Shown piece by piece: positions 37,039-48,892 of a stretch of DNA of 64,000 nucleotides. Under the pieces are notes generated by a model. That model saw nothing but the letters and a program-made list of their open reading frames with translations, did no database searches and was not told where the DNA came from. The stretch is taken from NCBI GenBank assembly GCA_037127315.1, contig JBBBDQ010000224.1, positions 7,462,501 to 7,526,500 on the forward strand, read 5' to 3'. Source of the DNA: Ascarosepion bandense (lineage: Eukaryota; Mollusca; Cephalopoda; Sepiida; Sepiidae). A program made the translations under genes and the position numbers. Positions within the stretch are counted from its first letter, which is position 1. Every line of letters starts with the position of its first letter.

Positions 37039-37082
<44 letters not shown>
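37037..37082. repeat. (TTA)n microsatellite
   Basis: About 15 TTA units. They give the poly-Leu stretch of a 112-codon ORF (36831-37169), which is not considered a gene. Confidence 0.97.
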
Positions 37083-37083
<1 letters not shown>

Positions 37084-37660
37084 GTGAGCGTGTCTTATTT
37101 AAGAGATTATATAATTCTGCATTTATTATTTTAACTGAATCTTTTGGTGGTGAACGCAAAATTTATTAAAATATTAATGAACATTGGTTTGAAATTAGTT
37201 GCTTTTCCTGGAGAAAAAGAAAAAGACATTCTCTTTCGGACGATGGTGTTTGTGAAGGGATCGATATTTATTTAGTGCAGCTCTCGACTATTTCAACAAC
37301 AGGTGGTTGATAAATATTTCTGCCCGGCTGTCATGCAGTCAACTGTTATTAAAACTCTTTGTAAGAAAAAATTGACATTCAAAGAATACATGCAATATGT
37401 AGTAAGATAGAAAAAGTGTGTGTACATAAGGTTTTATAATGTGTGCAAGAAAATAGTTTACAAATTGAAAAATGTTAATTTTCCTAATTCATACTGCATT
37501 CAGAGCATTTAAGTATTTATCTTTCAAATTGCAATATATTCGTAAAGCCTATAAATTTTTAATTTCTTTGAGCAAATAAATATATTTGGAAATAATCATG
37601 TACTGAATAGTAATTTCTGAGCAATGCACACTTCCCGTAAACACGTAATTGCGATTACAG

Positions 37661-37664
<4 letters not shown>
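37083..37664. other. Unassigned AT-rich sequence
   Basis: Nothing recognised. Confidence 0.5.

Positions 37665-37752
<88 letters not shown>
37665..37752. repeat. Compound (TA)n(TG)n microsatellite
   Basis: About 16 TA units and then about 27 TG units. Confidence 0.98.
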
Positions 37753-37753
<1 letters not shown>

Positions 37754-39659
37754 TCTCGATTTGATATTTTTAATGATTTTAAACTTTTAAATTTATACAT
37801 CTTTAAGCTTACCTGGGCTTCACAATTCAAATGATATTATCATCTAAATGTTAATCGCATTTTGAATATAAATTAAGATACTAAAACATTTCTCATTAAA
37901 AGATTATAAACATAGTAAAGGTTGTCAGAATAATATTTCATACATTTAGATACTCGTTAAACTTTCGACACAAAAATGATGCAATTTTATTTGTTGTTAG
38001 AATGTTATAGGTATCGAACCTGAAAACATGGGAAGTGCTTTTTCACCAATCAAGATTTTACGCTGCTCACTGTTTTATGTTGTTACTGACTTGTGATGCT
38101 TTTCATATAACAAAAATCCTAGTTTACTCACGCCACAGAATTAATCTGACTTAAATTGTTTTTTCTATATCTTACAAATCTTGTCCTTCAGATAACTAGA
38201 ACAAAACATTCAATTTAATTTTAAACGTTTGGAGTCATCCTAATCCAACCCTACCTCATCCACAGCCAGTGCCCATTGCATTTTGCAAAATATCGAAGCA
38301 CGCATGCGCACTCATGTGCAAAAAATGGTGGTTTATTAAAGATCACGAAAACAGACTTTTAGAATTTCTTTACAGACATTAAAATATTCGATATCCTGTA
38401 AAAGTGATAGCAATCGTCAACTGGTTTTGAACACTGTATTGCATGTAAAAGTAAAACATTTTAATTTGAAGTGGGTTATATATGCACCGTTAGTAAACTT
38501 AGATTAGGCTATTCATTTATATCAAAATATATGCTTTAGCTTAGCTTGCTAACATTCGACTTCTACTGATCTCTTTGAGACAGCTTGCGCTTTGACACAA
38601 ATACACTACATGGCAATTTATCTTATTCGTTGCCTCCTTTGTCGCTCCGCACCCAGTCAGTGTAAATGTGATTGTTAGGCTTTCTTTTAACTAGTTGGGT
38701 AGAGTACGTATCTGAGAGCAGATTGGGGGTAAGCTTTTCGCCCAATGCATCGATCGCAATCATTGAATTCAGCAGCTCACAAATCGGAATCGCATTTCTG
38801 TATAAATATTACTACAAACTAATGTACACATGACAAGGAGCGAAATTTCAAACCCTAAAATTAACTGACTGTTCATTTCGGTTCATTTAATTTGAGACAT
38901 AGTTATACAACTACCGCAAATACACACATGTACACATAAGCTCATAGCGAGAGAGGAAAACACATCAATAACTATATGGATTATGTAAAGCCAGTTCATC
39001 TAATTTAGGTGACTTTATCTGCGTAGTAAACAAGGTTGATATTTTTTAAGATATAAGGCAGGCAATAATATTTGCTAATATTCTCAGATATAAGTGTGCT
39101 CTGTAAAAATAGCTTTAATCAATGTTATAAAGAAAAGTACAAAATTATTAGAAAGTTTGTAATGTAATCAAATTTAGAATATTAAGTTAAAATTGGTATC
39201 AAATAGATATTAGAGATGGATATATCAATGCAGAGAGATAGACGAAGAGTAAAACAGGAAGCCGGGCGAAGACTTAATGATGCAAAGGAACGTGAACAAT
39301 ATCAATTTGTATAGCATTGAGCTACCAAGAATTTGAATTTGAGGAGACGAAAAATTAAAGCATGATAAAGTTTTGCCAATCAGCGGCTATAAAATCGTCG
39401 GTTAAATGAGAAATCGCAGAGTGGATTCATTGATATTTTCTTTGGACGTTTGGAAAAACGAACATGTGTGATTGAAAGATAAACAAAGACGAATCGATCG
39501 ATCGGTATAGTTATACATACATGTCTACATACATGAATACTACAGGAAAGCATATATGGATTCATAAAAGTTGAGAAAAGATAGAGATCGGAAGTTAATT
39601 AGAAAGATAATTTGAAATGAGTTGAATACCGGATACATAAAATACTAACATACACAAAT
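37753..39659. other. Unassigned sequence
   Basis: Somewhat GC-richer between 38560 and 38790, but without a supported exon or repeat. Confidence 0.4.
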
Positions 39660-39679
39660 CATATATATATATATATATA
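39660..39679. repeat. (TA)n tract, mariner insertion site
   Basis: Short TA run immediately left of the mariner-like element, which uses TA targets. Confidence 0.85.
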
Positions 39680-40561
39680 TAGGATGTAATAGATAAATTG
39701 TCATCCAAATTACGCAAAAATGAAAATGATACTGACATCGCCTTTTAACATATATATTTACCAAAATTACACAAAAATATCTTGAAATACTAGAGAGTAA
39801 ATTTATTCAATAAAATCGCTATTGAATTCAATCATGGGCGCCAAACGATTTCGGAATCTCTTGCAACTCTTCTGGACAGTTTCTTTGTGTAAGTTGGTGA
39901 ATGCTGCCACAATGATTACCTCCGGTTCATCTTAGGTGTTACAAAGAGTTTTATTGATCTCTTGCTCAACTGCGCTCCACACATAATAATCAAGGGGTTT
40001 GCAGTCTGGAGAGTTAGGTGTGTGACTGATTTAATGGATGATGTGGCCGCAGAAATCGTCTCACAGCCATGGTTTGGTTCTCCTGCTTGTGTGGCATGCT
40101 GCAGTCCTGTTGCTAGACATGAGACCTTCCAGTAGCCACCCACTTGATCCAGGGTTGCACTACTTTCTCAAGGCACTTGATGTAGGACTGAAGTGTTAAG
40201 TCTGGGGCCCTCAACAACGAATTCGGGAGATCTTATCAGAATGATCAGTGTTTTTATCCGAGCTGATGTACCTTTCTAATCACCATTAGACTCATCCAAC
40301 TCTTTCCAAATCCTCTACACTGTCCTCAGATTGACACCCAAACACTCTGAAAAGTTCGTATTGGAGCTTTCAGCGCGAATGCCAAGCAGTAAAATGTGTC
40401 GTTTTAAAATTACTAGCGGAAGGAATTGCGTCACAGTGCTCTTTTGCACGCAAATGGTTCCCAACTGACTCTACTATAATGTGAAGTCGATAAAATAAAA
40501 AACAAACGCGCATGTGCAAAATTAAAAATATAAATAGCGACAATTTACCCATCGCACCTTG
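39680..40561 (-). mobile_element. Decayed mariner-like element with both terminal repeats
   Basis: The outer ends are imperfect inverted repeats: TAGGATGTAATAGATAAATTGTC at the left and, as reverse complement, AAGGTGCGATGGG plus TAAATTGTC at the right. All mismatches in the aligned part are transitions. TA dinucleotides flank at 39678-39679 and 40562-40563. The minus strand carries transposase remains: an early piece (CDAIPSASNFKTTHFTAWHSR region, about 40440-40375), KVVQPWIKWVATGR (about 40175-40125), a DxAPAHTS-like stretch now reading QQDCSMPHKQE, and SPDCKPLDYYVWSAVEQEIN (about 40015-39950) with the last catalytic Asp in PLDYYVW, then a C-terminal KSCKRFRNRLAPMIE. Many stops and frameshifts. 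At 882 bases it is shorter than typical elements of about 1.2-1.3 kb, so it has lost internal sequence. The long open part (40143-39916) is in a different frame and is misleading. Confidence 0.85.
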
Positions 40562-40563
40562 TA

Positions 40564-41090
40564 TAGATGAGAGAGATATGAATTGAATGAGAGATACATG
40601 TGTGAAACAGATATTAGTATAAATTAATGGATACATTCGAATTAATGAGATTGTTGGTGAAAATGATAATAACATATCCAATGAATATTATAATAAATAT
40701 AAACAAACAAAAGAAATGCCCATATTATAATTAATAATAGTGCTCCTGTAAAACACGTACAATCTTTTATCGTTTCATTTATTGTATATCGATATAATTA
40801 TTATCTTCAGTCCTCTTTTCTCGAGTGATAATGTCTACACCATTTTTCCATGGTGATCAAAGATACACGCTCACACGGTTTGGCCAAGCGTTTGGCCTAG
40901 GAACTACATCAGTCCTACATGGGGCCCACCTCTTCTTAGCTATGTCCGCCTTTCACAACGAGTGTGTGACAGACACTTGTTGGATTTTATTACGAATTAA
41001 AATATCTCATTTAGCGTTGCTTTGTGCTTCCTACAAGAGTAACGTTTTGTTTTAAAATCTTTTTTAACAATCGTCTAAGATTTAATCAGT

Positions 41091-41092
<2 letters not shown>
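40564..41092. other. Unassigned sequence
   Basis: A 76-codon ORF (40825-41055) includes a less AT-rich part (40845-40990) but no domain was recognised. Confidence 0.4.

Positions 41093-41154
<62 letters not shown>
41093..41154. repeat. Compound (TA)n(TG)n microsatellite
   Basis: About 20 TA units then about 11 TG units. Confidence 0.97.
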
Positions 41155-41155
<1 letters not shown>

Positions 41156-42409
41156 ATAAAACGTTCGGAGAAACCACGGAGACGTTAATTTAGAAAATAT
41201 AGCAAGCAAAATTAAGAAGCTTATAAGTATGAGTGAGAACTTAAAATAATTTTAGCTGATCGGCATACATTTTTTATGTTTGATTCAATTTTAGATTATC
41301 AGTAATTAAGACGATTTTATATCTCGCTCTAAAAAATATATTGAAACAAAATGGCAAGCATATAAATATATATTTTGAATCAATATTTATGTTTTACGGT
41401 TAGAATATTCATAGGGATATTTTTCCAATATACTTATATTTTTTTCTATTCATTCAGCGAGTCTGTGCTTTGACTTACCTTAAATTTTCCGGTGCTCTTC
41501 AAGGACGTTAAAATAGATAAAAATGTAGGTATTAAATTATTTTTGCGTATTTCCACATTACTTCGAAATTTTCTTCATACTCTTTTTTTCTTCATATTTC
41601 AAAATTGTGTTGCAGGAATTCCAATGTGTAGACAAAAACATATACATATATACACCTATATGTATATATTAACCCCACTCTTAATGGGGTCTTTTTTCTT
41701 TTTTGATGTGTATGCGTTATGTATGTGTATATGTACGCGTAGAGTTACAGGTGTGTGGGTCAGGTTTGGGAAGTACGTAAGCACTGATGTATGTATGAGA
41801 AGTCATATAATCTATCATATAAAGTTTACACTTTTAAGTATGTACGTACGTTTGAATGCCAATCACTACTAAATGTTAATTCTAGGTACATCTTCGTTTG
41901 CATTTCATAAGTGCAGACATTAGTAGGTTTTTTTTTATGGTATTGAAAATTTTATTCCCTTGCTGTCAATTGTCAAACCATTTCAAGTTTTTTTTCACTC
42001 ACTTTTTTCCTTTTATTAATTCTATTCTACCTGTAAATGTTCCTGGTCCATTATCACAATTTAAACATTTCCTTCCCTTAAAATAATTTATTCAACCACT
42101 TATGGCCTCAGCCACCATGTGTTCGTGAGTTTTCTACATTTGAACGAACGACTGTAATACTTAAGTGTCTGTTACTTGTCTTATTTACGAAACTAATGCG
42201 ATGAGGAGTTTCTTACAAGGAACGCTATATATACTGTACACGTATATTTGTTTACATAAATGTTTCTATGTATGAATTTTAGGATGGCTAGTAATGTTTA
42301 CGTACATGTAATTGTAATCTATATCAAATTATATACCTGTATAAATAATTTTATTTTATGTTTTATAATGTCTGGATTATATAAGGTATTTTTTGTATGA
42401 TTGCGTTTT
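41155..42409. other. Unassigned AT-rich sequence
   Basis: A 126-codon ORF (41492-41872) runs through TA/TG-rich DNA and has no motif; treated as chance. Confidence 0.45.
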
Positions 42410-42530
42410 TTTCTTCTTTTTTTACTTACCCGTATTGAATATTTTTTGTATATTTTTTGTTTTTGTTTTGTTTGCTTTTGTGTTTTGTTGGTAGTTTCCT
42501 TTTTTTCTTTTCTTTTTTTTTTCTCCAATA
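42410..42530. repeat. T-rich tract
   Basis: Long T runs with interspersed G and C (TTTTTTG, TTTTCTTTT). Source of Phe-rich and Lys-rich by-product ORFs on the two strands. Confidence 0.8.
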
Positions 42531-42583
42531 TTGGTTGGTCAGTTGTCCGACGATCTGTGGGCCCCAACAGCGTGTGTTTATAG

Positions 42584-42865
42584 TTGCCGTCCCGACCCCA
42601 CCGTTATTGGTGTCGACAGTACCAAGACACTGCCACACTTATAGGTGGGGTAACCGTTCTCGCCGCCGCCGCAGTCGTGGTTGTCCTGACAATAATTGTA
42701 GCAGCAATGCAAATAGTCCTTGCTTTAACAGCAGCAGTAGCTGTCGTAGTAGTCCCAATGATAGTAAGAAGGGTAAACGATGGTTTGGTTGAAGCAGTTC
42801 GACTATGTCACGAATACGACGCTACCTTCTGGATAGTTATACTTGTAGTTTGCAGATATTGCTAA
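42584..42865 (+). CDS. Unassigned hydrophobic ORF in a GC-richer segment
   Basis: A 93-codon open frame; the listed start is not a clear ATG start in good context. The protein is dominated by Ala, Val and Ile (VLAAAAVVVVLTIIVAA region at about residues 24-40, and AVAVVVVPMIV at about 51-61), consistent with one or two membrane segments, and ends RYC. The underlying DNA is rich in GCN/GTN-like triplets (GCCGCCGCCGCAGTCG, CAGCAGCAGTAG), so it may simply be a decayed trinucleotide repeat read in one frame; the overlapping frame at 42457-42792 is Ser/Arg-rich. No family recognised. I do not claim a function. Confidence 0.2.
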   Translation: MPSRPHRYWCRQYQDTATLIGGVTVLAAAAVVVVLTIIVAAMQIVLALTAAVAVVVVPMIVRRVNDGLVEAVRLCHEYDATFWIVILVVCRYC

Positions 42866-43837
42866 GTTCCTGAAGCAATTAGTTAGCATTCAAACAAATT
42901 ACAATACCGCAACAGTTTTGAGAAAGGAAGGAAGGAATGAAAACCGCTTAATTCTTCGTTTGTTTTATCAAAATTAAAGAAGTCGAAAAAAAAAACGTTA
43001 CGTTACGTACTTCGCAGTGTCTTTCTTTTTCGTTTTTAAAATTTTAAATCATTTTTCGTGTCTCGTTAATTTTGGTTATTCTAGCTGGTAAGTTGGGTGA
43101 AATCGACTTAAAAATTTTTAATGAAGAAAACAGAACAGCCATGCTTCAGGTGATTTTATACTGGAATTTTGTATGACCAGGCTTTAAAGTAAATAAACAA
43201 AATATTTACAAAAAATAATTTTTGCGTTGTAATTGCTGACGTTTTTTTTTTTGTTTATAGTTTACTTTTTATCTGTCTTGTTGCGAGAGAAAAACAAAAA
43301 GAAAAAGAAAAACAAATCTGACTTTCCTAGTAATTATTTTATCGTCAATTTGTCTCGTTTCTTCTTGAGTTCAATTTTGATACAGTGATTCCCTTATTAA
43401 TAACATCACTATGACAATGAAACTCAGTAACTATACTGGACAACATTCGTCAAACACACAGACAGGCACACACGCAAACAGACGCTTGCACACACAAACA
43501 CACACACGTAACGCATTTAAATGCGCACTTTGCAAAATTTGCGAAACGCAGAGACGTATTTCTTTACATTACTTTCTGCTTTTGTTTTTTGTTTAGGGAT
43601 GTATTCCTTTGATTTCTTTTTTCTTTTTAGCATGAATTAAACATTTAGAAAGGGAGACAAATGTTTTTCTTTTAAGCCTTTTTTATTAATAACTTAAATT
43701 AACCTCCTTACTTTTTGTTTTTTTAATAAATCGACTTGTTTATAAAACACACTCACTGAAGGAATTAATTCAGAAAATATACAACACAGTAAAAATGTTG
43801 AAGATACATTAACGAGACGATGACGACAACTGTTTTT
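42866..43837. other. Unassigned sequence
   Basis: Short CA-rich patches at 43445-43510. No gene seen. Confidence 0.45.
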
Positions 43838-43842
43838 ATGTT

Positions 43843-43874
<32 letters not shown>

Positions 43875-43906
43875 TTTTTCTTTTTTTCTTTTTTTTCTTT
43901 TTCGGG
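43838..43906. repeat. T-rich (GTTTT)n and (CTTTTT)n tract
   Basis: GTTTTGTTTTGTTTTG followed by C-interrupted T runs. Source of Phe-rich ORFs. Confidence 0.9.
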
Positions 43907-44805
43907 TTTTCTTACTTTCCTGTTGGGATTTTTTGTATTAAGACCTTTGGTAATTCCAACAGGTATATCCAGGAAGGAGAGAACTTTCAACAAGCGGAAA
44001 GGAAAGAACGAGGAGAAAAAAACAACAGACGAACGACAAAAGCTCAACGCAAATCATTGTAGCCGGCGTTTTGCAGTAAAACAATTGCTAGATGGGCCAA
44101 TAGAGGCTTTCCACAGTGGCAGTAGAGATGATTAGTAGTCGGACAAGTGGTTGGGAGGAAGAAGTAGGCTAGGCCGAGTAGTGAGTGGCGATAATTGATA
44201 GAGTTATAATAGTCGTGGCAATAGTGGATGAATAAAAGAAAAAGGTGTGATAAGAAGCAAATAAGAAGGGAAAAGAAAGAATGATACAAATAAAACCGAA
44301 TTACTGAATAAAATGAAAGTAAGGAATTGATGTTTAACAAAAGACAAAAACAAAGAATAAAAATTATTATTCTTGTGATTACGACATTTACACTACATAT
44401 CTGGTTGATATCTTTGGAATCAAGTGACAATGTCTCCTAAGTATGTCACAAAATTAAGTATGGGAAAAGGTATAAACCAAAAGTTAAGCTTAACAATACC
44501 TGATTCTATTATTTTTTTTTATTGGATTCTCACATAAATTTTCAGAGGTATTTTTCTTCAGTAATGCTTTTGTTTGGCTCTTAAATGTACCTCTTGTTAA
44601 AATTTCCTTCTACTTATTTTATGAAATTAAAGTCTTCCGCATATGAGTCTTAGATAAAAAAAAAAGTTTTCGAAACTAACGTTTCAGAAAAAGAAGTTTT
44701 TCCTTTGAAAATAGTAATAAATAATGATTTAGACAAATGTCAGTCCAGCTCAGTAACACTGTCATAAACTTAGGCTAAAATAGGCTAAACAGTAACTATT
44801 TAATT
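43907..44805. other. Unassigned sequence
   Basis: 43970-44310 is purine-leaning. A minus ORF of 128 codons (44044-44430) is Leu/Ser/Phe-rich without domain. Confidence 0.4.
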
Positions 44806-45080
44806 ATTATTGATATTCGGACTAATGTCCTTTTTATTTATTGCTATCATAATGATTCGGCCGTTACGCTTTGTGATCTTTACTTATATCGATCCTCATA
44901 TAATTATGGGAATTTTTAACTGAAACTTTTATTTTATTTACAAAGTATATAGATTAAATTGATATCAGTCTGTTGTCTATGTCACCATCACATATTTTAA
45001 GTCCGTAGTACCCAGGGATTGAACTCACAATTACTAATGAATGTCACCAAAGCTTTAAGTCCGTTAGTCCTCATGTAAAT
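44806..45080 (-). repeat. tRNA-derived SINE family 2, near full-length
   Basis: On the minus strand GGACTAACGGACTTAAAGC (A-box region, 45052-45072) is followed by GTGAGTTCAATCCCTGG (B box, 45013-45029). It ends in the family 3' part (ATTCGGACTAATGTCC in plus orientation, 44815 on) next to TTAATTATTATT. Collinear with 54355-54652 but more diverged. Confidence 0.75.
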
Positions 45081-46319
45081 AATGTAAATAATGTCAATTC
45101 TTTATCTACAAAAATCAAACAGAAATTAGACAAAGTTAATATTTTCAGCTTCAGCAGAAAGTGAGGAGGAGCTGAAGACCCTTCCCTATACACACACTAT
45201 AGTGCTATGAATGTTAATTCTCTAGTATTTTCCTTTGTATTTCTAGTGATTTTACCAGTATTGTCTCGATTTTGTCTTATATTACTTAGTAGTAGCAATA
45301 GTTGAAAGTGTAGTTGTTGATAGTGTTGAAACAATCGATGTCAATACCAAAGTAATAGAAACAAATCATAAACAAAAAAACCCCTTCATTTTGAGATAAA
45401 ACAAGAAGTTGTGAAATCATTGTTTCTACTCTTCTTACGGCATAACATTTATCGTAGTAGCAGTAGTAGTAAGTCGTAGGTGGTTGTCTAGAGAGCTGTT
45501 AAAGTTGTTAGAAAAGTTGATCACGACAGCTACAATAATTATCGAACGATTAGCAGTTATTTTAGTCAGAGTGGTCGTTTTGATTTATTTTGATGAAGGA
45601 AAATCTGAAACAATACCGCATTAGTCGAGTTTCTAATAGAGATCGAAGTCACAATTAAAGTAAAAATACACTAAAACAGCTAACCATTACATTGAATGAA
45701 TATATTTAAAAAAATAATGTTGCTCACAAGCGGAGATACTGTAGATCCATAATACTAAGTTTAAGTAAGAAGTCACTACGAGTATAACTATGAATATGGA
45801 CGACGGACTGCGAATTGAACTAAGTAGGAATGGCTTCCTATTTTACCATGGTAATCATCTCCCTCTGGGAGGCGACTAAAGCAACACTTCAAATGTCCAA
45901 TGATAATAATAATGACAATGCTTTATCTTAGAAAAACAATGTTCTCTTAAAACAGTGTGAAAATGTGTAATGGAAATCATTAAAAAATCCGTTCGCTAAT
46001 TTTTAATTGTTTATTATTGTTATTTTTACTTGCTGCTTCAGACAATAATTCACAAAGTTATTCACCTGAGACTTAAGTTCAATAATGGTTCTTAAGAAGT
46101 TATCTGTGAGCATTACTTTTAATCTTTTGTATTTCGGATTTCCTAGAATATTCTTAATATGATCATCAGTATACTTGGCTATTCATAGTGCTCTTAAAAC
46201 TACTGGAATTAAGGTAATACTTAAGGCTATATTTATAAAATTTCTATTTCTTCATTCTTATATTGGAAAAGTTTATCGCGTTTTTTCGCTGAAATGTTTT
46301 TTAATGAAATGGTATGATC
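45081..46319. other. Unassigned sequence
   Basis: No supported gene. 45835-45890 is somewhat GC-richer and could be retroelement-derived. Confidence 0.4.
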
Positions 46320-46560
46320 CTATCGATAACATTTATTGAGAGAGCAGCACGTCAACATAGTGACGCTGAGGTAAAAAATATACGATGCCCTATACACCAA
46401 TTATGACAACCAGTCTGATAAAACTTCATATCAGGCACATCATGTATGATATTGTGATAGGTATTGATAAAAGCAGCGCATAATTCTGCACTTAGAAATA
46501 TTCATGTTGACTAACCAAGTTTGCTCAGACCTTTTCAGACTAGCGTTGTTTCTAAATATC
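46320..46560. repeat. Possible old retroposon, unassigned
   Basis: Less AT-rich block with phrases such as GAGCAGCACGTCAACATAG and CGATGCCCTATACACC that look repeat-like. No second copy exists in this window, so this is weak. Confidence 0.25.
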
Positions 46561-46884
46561 TAAATGTAACTTGATTTGACTGACTCATCCATCAAACTTA
46601 AAATAATAATAAATACTCTGGAATTCCTGCAATATTTTCCCACTACTCCTGCTCATGAGCAAAGATGCACAGTTTATCCACCGAGAATGTTTATACCCAA
46701 TTGATGAGCTATTTCACTGACGAAAGAGACAAAATCGCCTTTGCCATGCACAGTTATATAAATTACTTTGTGTCTTAGGACTAATTAAATGTTTGCAGGT
46801 GAGACACATAAAAGCCAGCAGATTTTTTTTCAGAAACAAGGATTACTTACGAATAGGCGCCACTACGCAATAGACCAGCTAAGA
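46561..46884. other. Unassigned sequence
   Basis: Nothing recognised. Confidence 0.45.
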
Positions 46885-47167
46885 CGAGATTTGTATCTAA
46901 TCTCTGTGTATGTGGGGTTGGGTAAATTCTCACCTTTGGCCCGAGTATATGCGCTCGGGTACGCACGTTAAATAACTGACCATATTTCACATCCAGCTCC
47001 TGTGGTGGCGGGGGGATAGGTAAAAACCTAGACGTCACCACACCACATACCATCTACGAAAAGCTTTGAATCCAATCTCTGTGTACGTGTCGTCTGGGTA
47101 AATTTTGACCCATGACCCGAGTGTTTATGCTCGGTCATTCCACGTTAAATAACTGACCTTGAATCGC
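46885..47167. repeat. Two-copy diverged tandem repeat with conserved hairpin
   Basis: Unit 1 (about 46888-46984) and unit 2 (about 47067-47164) share, in order, AATCTCTGTGTAYGTG, TGGGTAAATTYTSACC, CCCGAG...CTCGG and ACGTTAAATAACTGACC. The starts are about 179 bases apart. In both units CCGAG and CTCGG enclose an 8-base loop of different sequence. Intervening sequence (46985-47066) includes GGTGGCGGGGGG. Family unknown. Confidence 0.8.
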
Positions 47168-47780
47168 GCCCCTCCCCAGTTGGAGGCATGAGTAAATATC
47201 AACGGATGGAGAGGAATACGTTTCAGCAAGCCAGCTGTGAGGTTCAAGGACACACTCTTGACAGTAAGGAACGTGAAACAGATTAATACAGATATATATT
47301 ACTACAGTATTTAACGGAACATTTACTGCAGCCCATGTCAACAAGACAAAACATGTATACGACAACAATAACTAAGATTAGAATCCATGAGAGCCAACTC
47401 GTTAATTTAATAATCGTTAATTTAGCTGACATGAAACAAGGTTTAAAGATTATTTATACAGAAAACAGAATTGGGAAAGTGATTTTGAATCCTATCTAAT
47501 ATGTTCATTTTATATTAATATCTTAGGAAATGGTGTAAATCCAAGTTTTCTGGTGCACTGTTTCATCCTCCAACAAAATGACATCAGTATGTACGAGCAT
47601 AGTTAATAGAAAAGAAAGTATGAGAGCGAGAACTTAGTTACCCATATTCTATAACTCTTATTGTCAATTTCAACAGAGGTTAGTGTCAGTTAATTCAGAA
47701 TATTTTTGTTATTCGAGCTATATCATTTATATATTTATATGTATTTGTGTGTATGTCTGTGTAATATTCCTTTAATTTAT
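47168..47780. other. Unassigned sequence
   Basis: A 77-codon minus ORF (47135-47368) has no motif. Confidence 0.45.
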
Positions 47781-48040
47781 ATAAACTCACTATAGAAGAA
47801 AAAATAGACCTCTCTGAGTACGTTCTTTTTTTTTCAATTAAATATAGTTATTGATTAAGATCAAAACCGTTAGTCCAACTGAAATGTAAACGACATTTGA
47901 TTATAGAAATATCGTATTATTTTATTTTTATTTACTGTGTTTCTTTAAGTATCATGGTTCTCCAAAGCTTCCAATATCCCCATCCTAGGTAATTTTTGTC
48001 CTTTACCATCTTTCTTTCTGTTAACCATTGATTAGGTAGG
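47781..48040 (+). repeat. Direct repeat DR, copy 1
   Basis: AAACTCACTATAGAAGA, GAACCGTTAGTCCAACTGAAA-like, TTATTTACTGTGTTTCTTTA and TATCATGGTTCT are shared in order with 48893-49155. Orientation is the same; the strand is nominal. Confidence 0.85.
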
Positions 48041-48129
48041 TTATCACCTTTTTAACGCTTCTCTTGTCTTCAGTAAGATATTGTGAATATTACATTTTCA
48101 AGGCACAAATACCTTTAGAAAAAGTATAA

Positions 48130-48312
48130 ATCCATTTCTCCTCCCTCCAGATATGAGTTGAATAGCAGGACAGATTCGCTTCTATAGCCTTGATTGGCAG
48201 TCTACCCGCTAAACGAAATGGAAACCTACTGCGGAAAAAAATCTTCTGTCTAGTCAGTCATGACTCGAAAGAGATATGATCGCTCAAGCGTGTATCACGT
48301 ACGGCACTTTAC
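48130..48312 (+). repeat. SINE family 1, 3'-part (copy D)
   Basis: AGATATGAGTTGAATAGCAG, TTGATTGGCAGTCTACCCGC, TACTGCGG and CGCTCAAGCGTGTATCACG match the body and 3' end of family 1 in the plus orientation. The tRNA head is not visible. Lies between the two DR copies. Confidence 0.75.
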
Positions 48313-48892
48313 TGACTGATAGTAAGGATGCTTGTTTCCTAACGATGTAAGACGTCAGAAACATGTTTTAAATTTATATTAATCTTTTACTAATAATCAA
48401 TTTTCTTTTTGAATTTATTAAATAAACATTTCAAGATGCCAAATGGTAATTATACAGTGAAAAATTCAGTTAAGAACAATGTCTACGTATTTATTTGTCT
48501 GATCCATCACAAAGGGAGTCAAAAAAGGTTAGTTTTGTGGTGTACAAATCAGTCATAAAAGCTAAAATTGATAAAGCTGTTGTTTTTCGAGTAATAGTTA
48601 TATTTGATAGCATAAATAAAAGAAAGAATTAATAGTCACTAATGTCCGCGATATCATCTGCAATACAATTCATTATATGTAGTCTAATGTCGAAAGAGAT
48701 AATTACAGAAGAAAAAGCGTGTAAAGAAGTTACTATATTCTCTTCAATAAAAAATTTGAGAAACAGACAATTTACACAAAATCTATTTTTGACTGGAACT
48801 AGAGTATTCTCTCCTGACTTAGCAATTAGAACTGAGTATCTAATATTTGATATCAATTCTTTTCTGTTTTCTTAATTCGTTTTCTTTTATTA
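48313..48892. other. Unassigned sequence between SINE copy D and DR copy 2
   Basis: Opposed 75 to 77-codon ORFs (48629-48875) without motifs. Confidence 0.45.

Noticed and set aside
36831..37169. 112-codon ORF with poly-Leu
   Set aside because: The Leu run is the (TTA)n microsatellite and the flanks show no motif.
39916..40143. 75-codon minus ORF in the mariner-like element
   Set aside because: It is out of frame with the transposase motifs, which read in the neighbouring frame.
41492..41872. 126-codon ORF
   Set aside because: Passes through TA/TG simple sequence and has no recognisable domain or conserved start context.
42319..42638. Lys-rich minus ORFs
   Set aside because: Translations of the T-rich tract on the other strand.
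43694..44135. Phe-rich and Lys-rich overlapping ORFs
   Set aside because: Driven by the T-rich tract at 43838-43906.
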